From an uncultured Acetatifactor sp. (lineage in GTDB: Bacteria; Bacillota; Clostridia; Lachnospirales; Lachnospiraceae): 64,000 nucleotides of DNA. This document shows positions 53,899-62,939 of the stretch, piece after piece (position 1 is the stretch's first letter; every line of letters begins with the position of its first letter). The notes beneath the pieces were generated by a model. It was not told the origin of the DNA, did no database searches, and saw only the letters and a list, made by a program, of their open reading frames with translations. The translations under genes were made by a program, and so were the position numbers. The stretch lies in contig CAJTOJ010000012.1 of NCBI GenBank assembly GCA_910577665.1, forward strand, positions 32,362-96,361. Reading direction: 5' to 3'.

Positions 53899-54684
53899 AT
53901 GAATCCAACACCATATCTTCTGGAATGCTGTGTGGACAGTGTGGAATCTGCCCTGGCAGCAGTATCTGGCGGTGCAGACCGCCTGGAATTGTGCGGTGAC
54001 CTGGTGGTAGGGGGCACAACACCCAGCCTGGCCCTGTTTGAACAGGTCCGGGAACGGGTGGATATTCCCATCCGGGTCCTGCTGCGCCCCCGGTTTGGGG
54101 ATTTCCTGTACACAGCCTATGAATACAAGGTGCTGGCCAGGGAGGCAGAGTTGTTTGGAAAGGCTGGTGCAGCAGGAATCGTGGTGGGATGCCTTACAGA
54201 GGACGGAAGTCTGCACATGGGCCGGATGGAAGAACTGGTGGGGCTGGCCAGGGAAAATGGTATGAAAGTTACCCTGCACAGGGCTTTCGACCTGTGTGCT
54301 GATCCCATGGAAGCGTACAGGAGTGCCTGCCACCTGCAGGTAGACACCATCCTCACCTCCGGACAGGAGAAAGATTGTCTCACAGGCCTGCCCCTTTTGA
54401 AACGTCTGGACGGGCTGCAACAGGAGACAGGTGGTCCCCGGATCATGGCCGGAGCCGGTGTGAATCCGGACAGGATCCGCCTTTTCCTGGCACAGACAGG
54501 AATCGGTTGTTATCATATGTCGGCCAGGAAGGAAGTGGACAGTGGTATGCGTTACCGCAGGGAAGGGGTTCCCATGGGGCTGCCATCCTTAAGCGAATAT
54601 ACCATCTACAGGACGGACAAGGATACCGTGGCCCAGGCCAGACGGATCCTGGATGAGTATGGATATAACGGCCCAAAGCGGTGA
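53899..54684 (+). CDS. cutC: CutC-family copper homeostasis protein
   Basis: A 261-residue TIM-barrel protein. It begins LLECCVDSVESALAAVSGGA, with ADRLELCGDLVVGGTTPSL, then RVLLRPRFGDFLYT, KVTLHRAFDLC and DTILTSGQEKD, which are the CutC signatures. CutC is linked to copper tolerance but its real activity is unsettled. AAGGAGGAAG lies 6 bases before the ATG. A terminator follows, so it is a single gene or the end of the sulfatase transcript. Confidence 0.92.
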   Translation: MNPTPYLLECCVDSVESALAAVSGGADRLELCGDLVVGGTTPSLALFEQVRERVDIPIRVLLRPRFGDFLYTAYEYKVLAREAELFGKAGAAGIVVGCLTEDGSLHMGRMEELVGLARENGMKVTLHRAFDLCADPMEAYRSACHLQVDTILTSGQEKDCLTGLPLLKRLDGLQQETGGPRIMAGAGVNPDRIRLFLAQTGIGCYHMSARKEVDSGMRYRREGVPMGLPSLSEYTIYRTDKDTVAQARRILDEYGYNGPKR

Positions 54685-54717
54685 AAGGGCCGGCTTCAGA
54701 ATAGAGACAAGTCATGG

Positions 54718-54746
54718 ACCAGGCTGCCCGGAGCCTGGTTTTTTTG
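54718..54746 (+). terminator. Terminator after cutC
   Basis: ACCAGGCT (54718-54725) pairs with AGCCTGGT (54732-54739), followed by seven T residues. Confidence 0.9.
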
Positions 54747-54889
54747 TCTGATAGGAAAGACCGTCCGATGAAACAAAAACCTATCTTATTTATGGAATTC
54801 TTTAAGAAATATTAAGGTATATTCCCGCATATTTTTTAGAAAAAACTGGTATGCTGTCGCATAAACTGGAAAATAGAGGTAGTGACTGC

Positions 54890-57790
54890 ATGAAGGATAT
54901 AGACAGTGTGAAAATTTCAAGAGATAAAATGGCAGGAAGCGGCATGGAAGGAAAAGAAGACGTAGAAGGCAAGGAAGACATGCAAGACAAGGAAGCCGGC
55001 ACCACCAGACCCGCGGGGAATATGGCGCAAGACATCGGTGGCGCAGTTACAGGGATACACACACCGCACAAAAACCTTGCCGGACTTACTGCCCGGGAGG
55101 TAGAGGACAGGATTGCCCAGGGTCTGGTCAACCGTGCAGACATCACCACGGACAAGACTGCCAGGCAGATCGTGCTGTCTAACCTGTGTACTTACTTTAA
55201 CCTGATCTTCCTAATTCTGGCAGTGTTGCTCTGCATGGTGGAATCCTATAGGAGTCTCACCTTCCTGCCGGTAGTCATCGGGAATACCATCATTGGCATT
55301 GTGCAGGAGCTTCGTGCCAAACGGACCCTGGATAAGATGAATATGCTGAATGCACCCCATACAGTTGTGATACGGGATCATGTACAGGCCCGGATTCCTT
55401 CAGAGGAGCTGGTAAAGGATGATGTGGTGCTGCTGTCCGCCGGGAACCAGATCTGTGCGGATGCCAGGGTCCTGGAGGGAAGCGTCTGTGTAAACGAAGC
55501 CCTTCTCACCGGGGAGGCGGACGAGATTCGGAAGGAGACAGGGAGCACACTGCTCTCCGGCAGCTATGTGGTGTCGGGACAATGTTATGCGAAGCTGGAG
55601 CATGTGGGGGAAGAGTCCTACATATCAAAACTAACGGCTCAGGCCAAAGCCATGGGAAGCGGGGAACAGTCAGAGATGGTCCGCTCCATCAACCAGCTGG
55701 TAAAGTGGGTGGGCATCCTCATTATTCCGGTGGGGGTGGTGCTGTTTGCCCAGGCTTATTTTGTGAACGGGGAGACGATCCGGACCAGCATTGTATCCAT
55801 GATAGCTGCCATCATAGGCATGATTCCGGAAGGGCTGTACCTGCTCACAACGGCGGCCCTGGCCCTAAGCACCATCCGTCTGGCAGGCCGCAAAGTCCTG
55901 CTCCATGATATGAAGAGCATCGAGGCCCTGGCCCGGGTGGATGTACTCTGCGTGGATAAAACCGGAACCATCACGGAACCGGGAATGCAGGTGGCAGGGA
56001 TCCTGCCCTGTGGCGGAGCCTGGGATCTGGAAGACCTGGGGGGACTATTCCAGGAGATACAGGATCCGAATCCAGGCGGGGTGTGCCAGGAAATACAGGA
56101 TCCGGATCCGGGCGGGGTGTGCCAGGAGATACAGGACCCGGATCCAGGCGGAGCCTGCCCGGAAGGCACTGGATTGACAGCCCTGCTGGCAGACTATACG
56201 GCAGCCATACCAGACAACAATGCCACCATGCAGGCCATACGGGAATATGTGGCTGGATTTTCCGGGAAAGATCCTGGCAAGGAGAAAGGCGACCGCCCAT
56301 CTCTGCGTACCCTGCTGGCCACGGTTCCCTTTTCCTCATCCAGAAAATACAGTATTGCTCTGTTTTCAGATGGAAAATATGTGCTGGGTGCCCCGGAATC
56401 CGTCATGAGGGAAGCGTACCCTTCCATATCCGGTGAGATTGCCCCCTATCTGAAGAAAGGATACCGGGTGCTGGTAATGGGCAAATGCGAAGCACATATT
56501 CCTAATGTAAGTGCATGCGAAAGCCAGAGGGAACTGTACATGGGGCTGGCAGCAGGGAATTGCCAGGAGGCAGGAACCCTGCAGGGGCAACTGACGCAAG
56601 TGCAGGCAGAAAAGGGGCTGGCAGAAAAATTATGGGAAGATGGGACGGCGGCAGGAGAAAAGATAACAGAGGAGTCCCTGGCATTTTTGGGGAAGGTCCT
56701 TCCGCTTGGCTATATCATTCTTACCAATCCCATCCGGGAGAATGCTGTGGAGACATTCTCCTATTTTAAGGAGCAGGGAGTGGCGGTGAAGGTGATTTCC
56801 GGGGACAATCCGGAAACCGTGTCGGAAGTGGCGAGGCGGGCAGGCATAGAGGGTGCAGAACGCTTTGTGGATGCTGGAACCTTGCAGTGTGAAGAATCGC
56901 TGGAGGAAGCCGCAGGACAGTATACGGTCTTTGGCCGGGTAACACCCCGGCAGAAGCAGCTGCTGGTACAGGCTCTGCAGAGGGCCGGTCATGCAGTGGC
57001 AATGACCGGAGACGGGGTCAATGATATCCTGGCCATGAAGGATGCGGACTGTAGTGTGGCCATGGCTTCCGGCAGTGAGGCGGCGGCCCAGGCAGCCCAG
57101 GTAGTCCTGCTGGATTCGGATTTTGCCCATATGCCCGATGTGGTATGGGAAGGCAGGCGTGTGGTAAACAATATCCAGCGGTCGGCCAGCCTGTTTCTGG
57201 TGAAGAACATCTTCTCCTTACTGCTGGCGCTGTTTTCCGCGGTACTGACTATCACCTACCCTCTGGAACCTTCCCAGATATCCTTGATCAGTATGTTTAC
57301 CATCGGGATTCCGGGATTTCTGCTGGCCCTGGAGCCGAACCGGAATCGGATCGAGGGACATTTTATCCGGAACGTCCTGCTAAAGGCGTTCCCGGCAGGA
57401 CTGACGGATCTGCTGGCAGTAGGCAGTCTGGTGATCTGTGGCCGGGTGTTTTCCCTGCCCAAAGAGGATATCGCCACGGCATCCACCATGCTGCTGGCAG
57501 TGGTGGGCTTCATGATCCTGGCCAAGATCAGTTACCCGTTCAACCGGATGAAAGGAGGGATCCTGGGTCTGAATGTGTTTGGCCTGCTCTTCTCCGGGAT
57601 CTTCCTGGGAAAGCTTTTTGCCATGAGTGAGATGTCAGAGATCTGTATCTTCTTGATGGTGGTATTTGCCTTTGCAGCAGAGTCCCTGTTCCGCTATCTG
57701 TCCCTGGCCACAGAGAAGATAAGCTGTGGGGAGTGGAGTGTAAAACTTCGGGGGACAGTGGAACGGATACTTTGCAAGATGGACGGATGA
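54890..57790 (+). CDS. Cation-translocating P-type ATPase with internal tandem repeat
   Basis: A 966-residue P-type ATPase. The actuator motif is LLTGEADEI, the M4 motif MIPEGLYLL (as in P2-type and CtpE-like pumps), phosphorylation site DKTGTIT with D356, then NPIRENAV and MTGDGVNDILAMKDADCSVA. About ten membrane segments. The first ~65 residues are charged and disordered-looking. Just after the phosphorylation site is a 36-residue insert of three 12-residue repeats (QEIQDPDPGG) in the nucleotide-binding domain. Start at 54890 (AGAGGT ahead) is preferred to 54851. The ion is unknown; calcium or a similar cation is a family-based guess. Confidence 0.88.
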   Translation: MKDIDSVKISRDKMAGSGMEGKEDVEGKEDMQDKEAGTTRPAGNMAQDIGGAVTGIHTPHKNLAGLTAREVEDRIAQGLVNRADITTDKTARQIVLSNLCTYFNLIFLILAVLLCMVESYRSLTFLPVVIGNTIIGIVQELRAKRTLDKMNMLNAPHTVVIRDHVQARIPSEELVKDDVVLLSAGNQICADARVLEGSVCVNEALLTGEADEIRKETGSTLLSGSYVVSGQCYAKLEHVGEESYISKLTAQAKAMGSGEQSEMVRSINQLVKWVGILIIPVGVVLFAQAYFVNGETIRTSIVSMIAAIIGMIPEGLYLLTTAALALSTIRLAGRKVLLHDMKSIEALARVDVLCVDKTGTITEPGMQVAGILPCGGAWDLEDLGGLFQEIQDPNPGGVCQEIQDPDPGGVCQEIQDPDPGGACPEGTGLTALLADYTAAIPDNNATMQAIREYVAGFSGKDPGKEKGDRPSLRTLLATVPFSSSRKYSIALFSDGKYVLGAPESVMREAYPSISGEIAPYLKKGYRVLVMGKCEAHIPNVSACESQRELYMGLAAGNCQEAGTLQGQLTQVQAEKGLAEKLWEDGTAAGEKITEESLAFLGKVLPLGYIILTNPIRENAVETFSYFKEQGVAVKVISGDNPETVSEVARRAGIEGAERFVDAGTLQCEESLEEAAGQYTVFGRVTPRQKQLLVQALQRAGHAVAMTGDGVNDILAMKDADCSVAMASGSEAAAQAAQVVLLDSDFAHMPDVVWEGRRVVNNIQRSASLFLVKNIFSLLLALFSAVLTITYPLEPSQISLISMFTIGIPGFLLALEPNRNRIEGHFIRNVLLKAFPAGLTDLLAVGSLVICGRVFSLPKEDIATASTMLLAVVGFMILAKISYPFNRMKGGILGLNVFGLLFSGIFLGKLFAMSEMSEICIFLMVVFAFAAESLFRYLSLATEKISCGEWSVKLRGTVERILCKMDG
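56045..56152 (+). repeat. Three 36-bp tandem repeats inside the ATPase gene
   Basis: Units at 56045-56080, 56081-56116 and 56117-56152 encode LFQEIQDPNPGG, VCQEIQDPDPGG and VCQEIQDPDPGG. They differ at only a few bases, keep the frame, and are a recent-looking coding minisatellite that could change length by slippage. Confidence 0.9.
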
Positions 57791-57797
57791 TAAGCTG

Positions 57798-57843
57798 AAC
57801 CACCCCCATAAAGCCATGGGACGACTTTATGGGGGTGGTTGTT
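57798..57843. terminator. Bidirectional terminator between the ATPase and OFA genes
   Basis: AACCACCCCCATAAAG (57798-57813) pairs perfectly with CTTTATGGGGGTGGTT (57825-57840), followed by GTTGTT. The two genes converge here. Confidence 0.85.
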
Positions 57844-57917
57844 GGAACAGATTCCTGTCAGGCTGTTTTGCTCCTGCTTTCCGGGGAACCGCCTGGTTTT
57901 GACACAAATGGCCTGCC

Positions 57918-59216
57918 CTAGGATTCTTTCTTATAGGGCTTTACCAGGAACAGGCTGATCAGCAGTGCAACTACATACAGTACAATGGTAAAGTATAGTA
58001 CATTCTGGTACCCGATGGGATTGATGCTGTTGCCGTGGGAATCGGTAAAGAATTTCCCGGTATTGTTCACGATCAAGGTGGCAATCTGGTTGCCGGTCAG
58101 TCCTGCAAAAGCCCACGCAGAGAGGGTGATGCCGTGGATGGCGCTGATGCTGCCCATACCATAATGGTCAGAGAGCAGGGTGGGTACATTGGAGAAACCG
58201 CCGCCATATCCGGCATTTACCATGAAGATCAAGGCCAGTACCAGAACCACAAGGAGGATATGGCCCTCTCCGTTCTGGATGCCTCCGGTCAGAATGGTGA
58301 TTCCGGTGAAAGCTATGGAGAGGACAAAGATCAGCTTGTAAATCGTATTCCGGTCCTTCAGATGGTCTGCCCAGGCAGAGAAACCAAGCCGTCCACCTGC
58401 ATTGAAGATGGCGGAAACGGTGGAGATAATACCCACAATGCCTGCCAGGCCGATACATTTTACGATCATCTTCTCCTGGGAGATCAAGGCCAGACCGCAG
58501 GTAATGTTGATATAGAACATCAGCCAGATTCCAATATAATTTGAAATGGGACGAGTTTTGATGGTGGCCAGGATTCCCTGTCCTTTCTCCTTCTTCTGAG
58601 GCTCATGCCAGCCTTCCGGCTTTGCCAGCAGCAGATGGCCTGCGAACATCATGACAAAGTAAACGGCAGCCAGGATGAAGAACATTTTGTAGATACCGCC
58701 CTCGCCAAGGTTTTCAAGGAGTGCCTGCATAATGGGGCTGGCAATGGCTTTTGCGCCGCCGAATCCTGCCACGGCCAGTCCGGTGGCCAGACCTTTCTTG
58801 TCCTTGAACCAGAGCATCAAGGTCTTTACCGGGGATAGATACCCGGTTCCCAGACCCACGCCCATGATAAAGCCGTAACACACATAGATGCCTACCAGGG
58901 CCAGAGGGCTGTGTTGGTGGGTTCCGCCATAATAAATGAAGAATCCGGTACCTGCCATGCCCAGGGCAAAGGTGATGGCGGCAATCAAGGATGATTTGTG
59001 GATGTCTTTTTCTACCACATTGCCCAGGAATGCAGCTGACATGCCCAGGAAAAAGATGGCAAAGCTGAAAGCCCACTCCGTGGCGCTTTTAGAGAAGCCG
59101 ATATAGTCAGCGATCTCCTGGCTGAAGATAGACCAGCAGTATACTGTACCGATGCTGAAGTGAAGGAGCAATGCCGGAATCGCGGCACGCACCCATTTGT
59201 TTTGACAGTTTTTCAT
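57918..59216 (-). CDS. OFA-family MFS transporter
   Basis: A 432-residue MFS protein with 12 membrane segments. FSIGTVYCWSIFSQEIADYI at the first helix and GFIMGVGLGTGYLSPV are typical of the oxalate/formate antiporter (OFA) group. The start at 59216 follows GGAGG; a longer frame adds a polar, unrelated N-terminus. It lies downstream of the formate channel gene on the same strand (190 bases apart), so the pair probably handles formate or another small carboxylate together. The substrate is a family inference. Confidence 0.85.
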   Translation of the reverse strand: MKNCQNKWVRAAIPALLLHFSIGTVYCWSIFSQEIADYIGFSKSATEWAFSFAIFFLGMSAAFLGNVVEKDIHKSSLIAAITFALGMAGTGFFIYYGGTHQHSPLALVGIYVCYGFIMGVGLGTGYLSPVKTLMLWFKDKKGLATGLAVAGFGGAKAIASPIMQALLENLGEGGIYKMFFILAAVYFVMMFAGHLLLAKPEGWHEPQKKEKGQGILATIKTRPISNYIGIWLMFYINITCGLALISQEKMIVKCIGLAGIVGIISTVSAIFNAGGRLGFSAWADHLKDRNTIYKLIFVLSIAFTGITILTGGIQNGEGHILLVVLVLALIFMVNAGYGGGFSNVPTLLSDHYGMGSISAIHGITLSAWAFAGLTGNQIATLIVNNTGKFFTDSHGNSINPIGYQNVLYFTIVLYVVALLISLFLVKPYKKES

Positions 59217-59405
59217 AGTTATTATGTACCTCCTTGCCCGCTTCACCGGGCATACTATCAGTATTTGAAAACGCTTTTTCCGCAGGGATGTTTTCTGTTC
59301 CGCCAGGAAAAAGCCAGATTCCCAAACCGATACTATTTTACTCCTAAATATCCAAGATTTCAAGACGAAAGATGGTATATTCTGTCGCAATGGTCAATTT
59401 ATCTG

Positions 59406-60248
59406 TTAATATTCCTCTGCAATATCCATTTCCTCCTGCTCTGACTCGATGGAGAATTTATACCATGGTGTATGGCGCAGGTAGACTACCCAGTAGCCGA
59501 TGCCGATGCTTAAGCCTCCTGCCAGGTTGCCAAGGGTTACAGGAAGCAGGCTTTTCAAGAGAAAAGTGCCCATGTTCAACCCGTCTGCGGTGATATCGTA
59601 CTCCCAGGAAGCGAAGATGCCAGCCAGACAGAAATAAATATCGGCAATGCTGTGTTCGAATCCGCACAGGACGAAGAGCATCACCGGCCAGAAACTCATC
59701 AGCAGCTTTCCGGCCACCTGTTTGGAGGCAAAGGCCGCCCACACAGCGATACACACCAGCATATTGCAGAGAATGCCTCTGATAAAGGAATCCAGGAAGG
59801 TAAGGTTGGTGCGGTGTGTGGCAGCTTTTACAATGCTGTTAGCCAGATCCCCGCTGAAGAGATCCGGTGTGTGTCCGTAGACCACCAGCAGGGCTACCAG
59901 CCCTGCGCCGATAAAGTTGCCGATATAGACGAAAAACCAGTTTTTCAGCATGGCCCGTAATTTGATCTTCTTGTCTAAAAAGGCAATGACAATCAGATTG
60001 TTGCCAGTGAAAAGTTCACTTCCGGACACAAGTACCATAGCCATTCCGGCGGGGAACAGGCAGGCGCTGAGCAGCCGGGACAGAGACGGATTCTCCACGG
60101 TAGCGCCGCCTACAGTGGAGGCGATGCCTGCAAATCCGATGAACAGTCCGGCAAAGATCCCCAGAAGGACCATTTTGAAGGCAGGCAGTTTTGTCTTATG
60201 GATACCGATTTCAATGTAACTCCGGGCAATTTCCAGGGGTGAATGCAT
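59406..60248 (-). CDS. focA: Formate/nitrite channel (FocA family)
   Basis: A 280-residue channel with six membrane segments. GIFAGLFIGFAGIASTVGG, SELFTGNNLIVIAFLDKKI, NFIGAGLVALLVVYGH and GFEHSIADIYFC are FNT motifs; the last holds the central histidine and its neighbours. FNT channels are pentameric and carry formate, nitrite or hydrosulfide; formate fits a fermenting anaerobe. AGGAGG lies 6 bases before the ATG at 60248; the longer frame is rejected. Confidence 0.9.
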   Translation of the reverse strand: MHSPLEIARSYIEIGIHKTKLPAFKMVLLGIFAGLFIGFAGIASTVGGATVENPSLSRLLSACLFPAGMAMVLVSGSELFTGNNLIVIAFLDKKIKLRAMLKNWFFVYIGNFIGAGLVALLVVYGHTPDLFSGDLANSIVKAATHRTNLTFLDSFIRGILCNMLVCIAVWAAFASKQVAGKLLMSFWPVMLFVLCGFEHSIADIYFCLAGIFASWEYDITADGLNMGTFLLKSLLPVTLGNLAGGLSIGIGYWVVYLRHTPWYKFSIESEQEEMDIAEEY

Positions 60249-60296
60249 AGGTTTCCTCCTTGTCTGTGTGCATACTTGGCTGAGAGGACGATTCAA

Positions 60297-60784
60297 TGTT
60301 CCTCGCCATTCCTATTCTACCATAGGGACATCCGCATTGAGAAGCCCTTTTATGTGATGGATGGAAAAAGGTGAAAACAGGGTGTTTGGAAGAAATATAC
60401 AAATAGATCAAGTGGATCATAGTAGGGCCACAATAAAAACAAGCATAAAAAATCAATTTTGAAATAAGATTCCCAATGCCATTCAGACACCTGGAAACGA
60501 AAAATGCATGCCTTAACGGTTTTGGGGCTGTTGTGCGCCGGTCTGCATATCAAAAGCAGAACGCTGCCAGGGCAGGTTGTGTATGTCTTCTAAACTTCCG
60601 GTTTTCGTCTGGGGGTGGAGCATTGGGATGCATGGGAGTATAGACGGGAAGGAGAGAAAACCAGGGAGGATCTGGTACACACGCCTGGTGGATTTACAGG
60701 GGAACTGGATGACGGGGTAAAATAAAAGGAGTGAAATAGAAATGATAGAATAAAACAGATCAAGAACACAAATAAAATAAATCA
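60297..60784. other. Gene-free stretch before leuA
   Basis: Open frames here do not look like genes and lack ribosome binding sites. I looked for a T-box (AGGGTGGNACCGCG) or a leucine-codon leader and saw neither. The leuA promoter lies at its right end. Confidence 0.45.
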
Positions 60785-60834
60785 TTGAGGAAAGATAAAA
60801 TCTATGCTATGATGGTTTTGCTTTGTTCGTCATA
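60785..60834 (+). promoter_or_regulatory. Promoter and inverted repeat of the leuA-HTH gene
   Basis: TTGAGG (60785-60790) and TATGAT (60808-60813) are 17 bases apart. CTATGA (60807-60812) and TCATAG (60829-60834) are an inverted repeat spanning the start of transcription. The leader is only about 35 bases, so control by attenuation is unlikely and control by a bound protein more so. Confidence 0.6.
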
Positions 60835-60854
60835 GTCTACAGGGAGGTATAAAG

Positions 60855-62858
60855 ATGCAGAATGGCACACCCATACAAGACAAATACAGCAAGACTTATT
60901 TCCTGCCGCCCGGGATCACATATGACTGGGTGAAGAAGGATTCCCTGGACAAGGTACCCATCTGGTGTAGTGTGGATCTGCGGGATGGCAACCAGGCCCT
61001 GGTGGAACCTATGGGACTGGAGGAGAAGCTGGAATTTTTCCGGATGCTGGTGGGGATCGGGTTCAAGGAAATAGAAGTGGGATTCCCGGCTTCCTCAGAC
61101 ACGGAGTATCAGTTCATCCGTACCTTGATTGAAGGGCATATGATTCCGGAGGATGTGACCATCCAGGTACTTACCCAGGCCAGGGAGCATATCATCCGCA
61201 AGACCTTCGATGCCATCAAAGGGGCGCCTCACGCAGTGGTACATCTTTACAATTCCACATCTGTGGAGCAGAGGGAGCAGGTGTTCCGGAAGGACAGGGA
61301 AGCCATCAAGAAGCTGGCAGTGGACGGTGCCGGACTTTTAAAGCGTATGGCGGAGCAGACACAGGGGAATTTTACCTTTGAATATAGCCCGGAGAGCTTC
61401 TCCCAGACGGAGATGGAGTATGCCCTGGAAGTATGCAATGCGGTGCTGGATGTATGGCGTCCGGAGGGGGAGCGCAAGGCTATCATCAATCTGCCCACCA
61501 CGGTGCAGGTGGCCATGCCCCATGTGTTTGCCTGCCAGGTAGAGTATATGCATAAGCATCTGAAGTACAGGGAAAATGTGGTACTCAGCGTCCATCCCCA
61601 CAATGACAGGGGATGTGGTGTCAGCGATGCGGAGTTCGGGATCCTGGCAGGAGCCGACAGGGTGGAGGGTACTCTGTTTGGGAACGGGGAACGCACGGGA
61701 AACGTGGACATCGTGACATTGGCTTTGAATGCCATGTGCCATGGTGTGGACAGTGGTCTGGATTTCTCCAACATCTGCGGGATCCGTGACACCTATGAAC
61801 GGCTCACGGGTATGAAGGTCCATGAGAGGACGCCTTATGCAGGGGATCTGGTCTTCACGGCTTTCTCCGGGTCCCACCAGGACGCGATCAGCAAAGGCAT
61901 GGCCTGGCAGAAATCAGGGAAGAGCGGGAAGAGGTGGGATGTGCCCTACCTTCCGGTGGATCCTGCGGATGTGGGCAGGGCCTATGAGTCCGATGTGATT
62001 CGCATCAACAGTGTTTCGGGAAAAGGGGGTGTGGCCTTTGTGCTGAAACAGCATTTCGGATTCTCCCTGCCGGTGGACATGAAGGAGGAGGTGGGCTATC
62101 TGGTAAAGGGGGTATCAGACAGACAACACAAGGAATTGTCACCGGCGGAGATCTACGGCATTTTCCAGGAGGCCTATATTGCGCCGAAGGGGATCTTCCG
62201 GATCCCGGAATGCCATTTCCGGCAGGAAAGGGGGATCCTGGCGGAAGTCACCATAGACCAGGGCGGGCAGTGCAGGGTAGTGAAGACCCGGGGGAACGGC
62301 AGACTGGACGCAGTGAGCAACTGCCTGAAAATTGTCTTCGGACTGGACTATGAGCTGACGGTATATGAAGAACATGCAATTTCCAGGGGATCCAGCGCCA
62401 GGGCGGCTGCCTATGTGGGAATCGTCCAGGAAGGTACGTTCTACTGGGGTGTGGGGGTAAATGAGGACATCATCAAAGCTTCTATTGCGGCTCTGGCAGT
62501 GGCGGTAAATAAGCTGGCAATGAGCAAACAGATTACCAGAGGCCGGGAGGAACGTATCGTAGACCTGGTCAGCGCCATACAGAATGGGTACCGCCATGTG
62601 ACGCTGGAAGAACTGTCGGAGGCATTCCACCTGTCCAAGCCCTATCTGTCCAAATATATTAAGGAAAAGACGGGAGTGACCTTCCAGGATGCCGTGAAAG
62701 AAGAGCGCATGAAACGGGCCTGTGCGCTGCTGCGCGAGACAGACCAGACAGTGGAGTCCGTGGCGGCGGAGGTGGGGTATGAAAATGTGGAGCATTTTAA
62801 CAGGCTGTTCAAGAAGAAATACGGCTGTACCCCGGTGCAGTACAGAAAGAAAGCATAG
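60855..62858 (+). CDS. leuA: 2-isopropylmalate synthase fused to an AraC-type DNA-binding domain
   Basis: A 667-residue fusion. Residues 1 to about 400 are the synthase barrel (type 2 form): CSVDLRDGNQALVEPMG and HPHNDRGCGVSDAEFG with the metal-binding HxHN. About 420-555 is the LeuA dimer/leucine-binding domain (NGRLDAVSNCLKIVFGLDYE, SRGSSARAAAYVG). Residues 568-667 are a full AraC double helix-turn-helix (VTLEELSEAFHLSKPYLSKY; ESVAAEVGYENVEHFNRLFK; GCTPVQYRKK). The enzyme makes 2-isopropylmalate from 2-ketoisovalerate and acetyl-CoA. GGGAGG lies 9 bases before the ATG. No frameshift separates the parts. Leucine-responsive DNA binding is inference. Confidence 0.93.
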   Translation: MQNGTPIQDKYSKTYFLPPGITYDWVKKDSLDKVPIWCSVDLRDGNQALVEPMGLEEKLEFFRMLVGIGFKEIEVGFPASSDTEYQFIRTLIEGHMIPEDVTIQVLTQAREHIIRKTFDAIKGAPHAVVHLYNSTSVEQREQVFRKDREAIKKLAVDGAGLLKRMAEQTQGNFTFEYSPESFSQTEMEYALEVCNAVLDVWRPEGERKAIINLPTTVQVAMPHVFACQVEYMHKHLKYRENVVLSVHPHNDRGCGVSDAEFGILAGADRVEGTLFGNGERTGNVDIVTLALNAMCHGVDSGLDFSNICGIRDTYERLTGMKVHERTPYAGDLVFTAFSGSHQDAISKGMAWQKSGKSGKRWDVPYLPVDPADVGRAYESDVIRINSVSGKGGVAFVLKQHFGFSLPVDMKEEVGYLVKGVSDRQHKELSPAEIYGIFQEAYIAPKGIFRIPECHFRQERGILAEVTIDQGGQCRVVKTRGNGRLDAVSNCLKIVFGLDYELTVYEEHAISRGSSARAAAYVGIVQEGTFYWGVGVNEDIIKASIAALAVAVNKLAMSKQITRGREERIVDLVSAIQNGYRHVTLEELSEAFHLSKPYLSKYIKEKTGVTFQDAVKEERMKRACALLRETDQTVESVAAEVGYENVEHFNRLFKKKYGCTPVQYRKKA

Positions 62859-62939
62859 AACGCCCTGCAGGCTCATGGATCCATGCTGCGGCTTTTGGGA
62901 TGCGCGGGAATGGGCCTGGAAAACAGGGGATATACAATA

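Noticed and set aside
56045..56152. CRISPR-like array
   Set aside because: Only three contiguous units without spacers, in frame inside the ATPase gene.
60297..60854. T-box or leucine attenuator before leuA
   Set aside because: No AGGGTGG-type T-box core and no leucine-rich leader peptide; the promoter leaves a leader of only about 35 bases.
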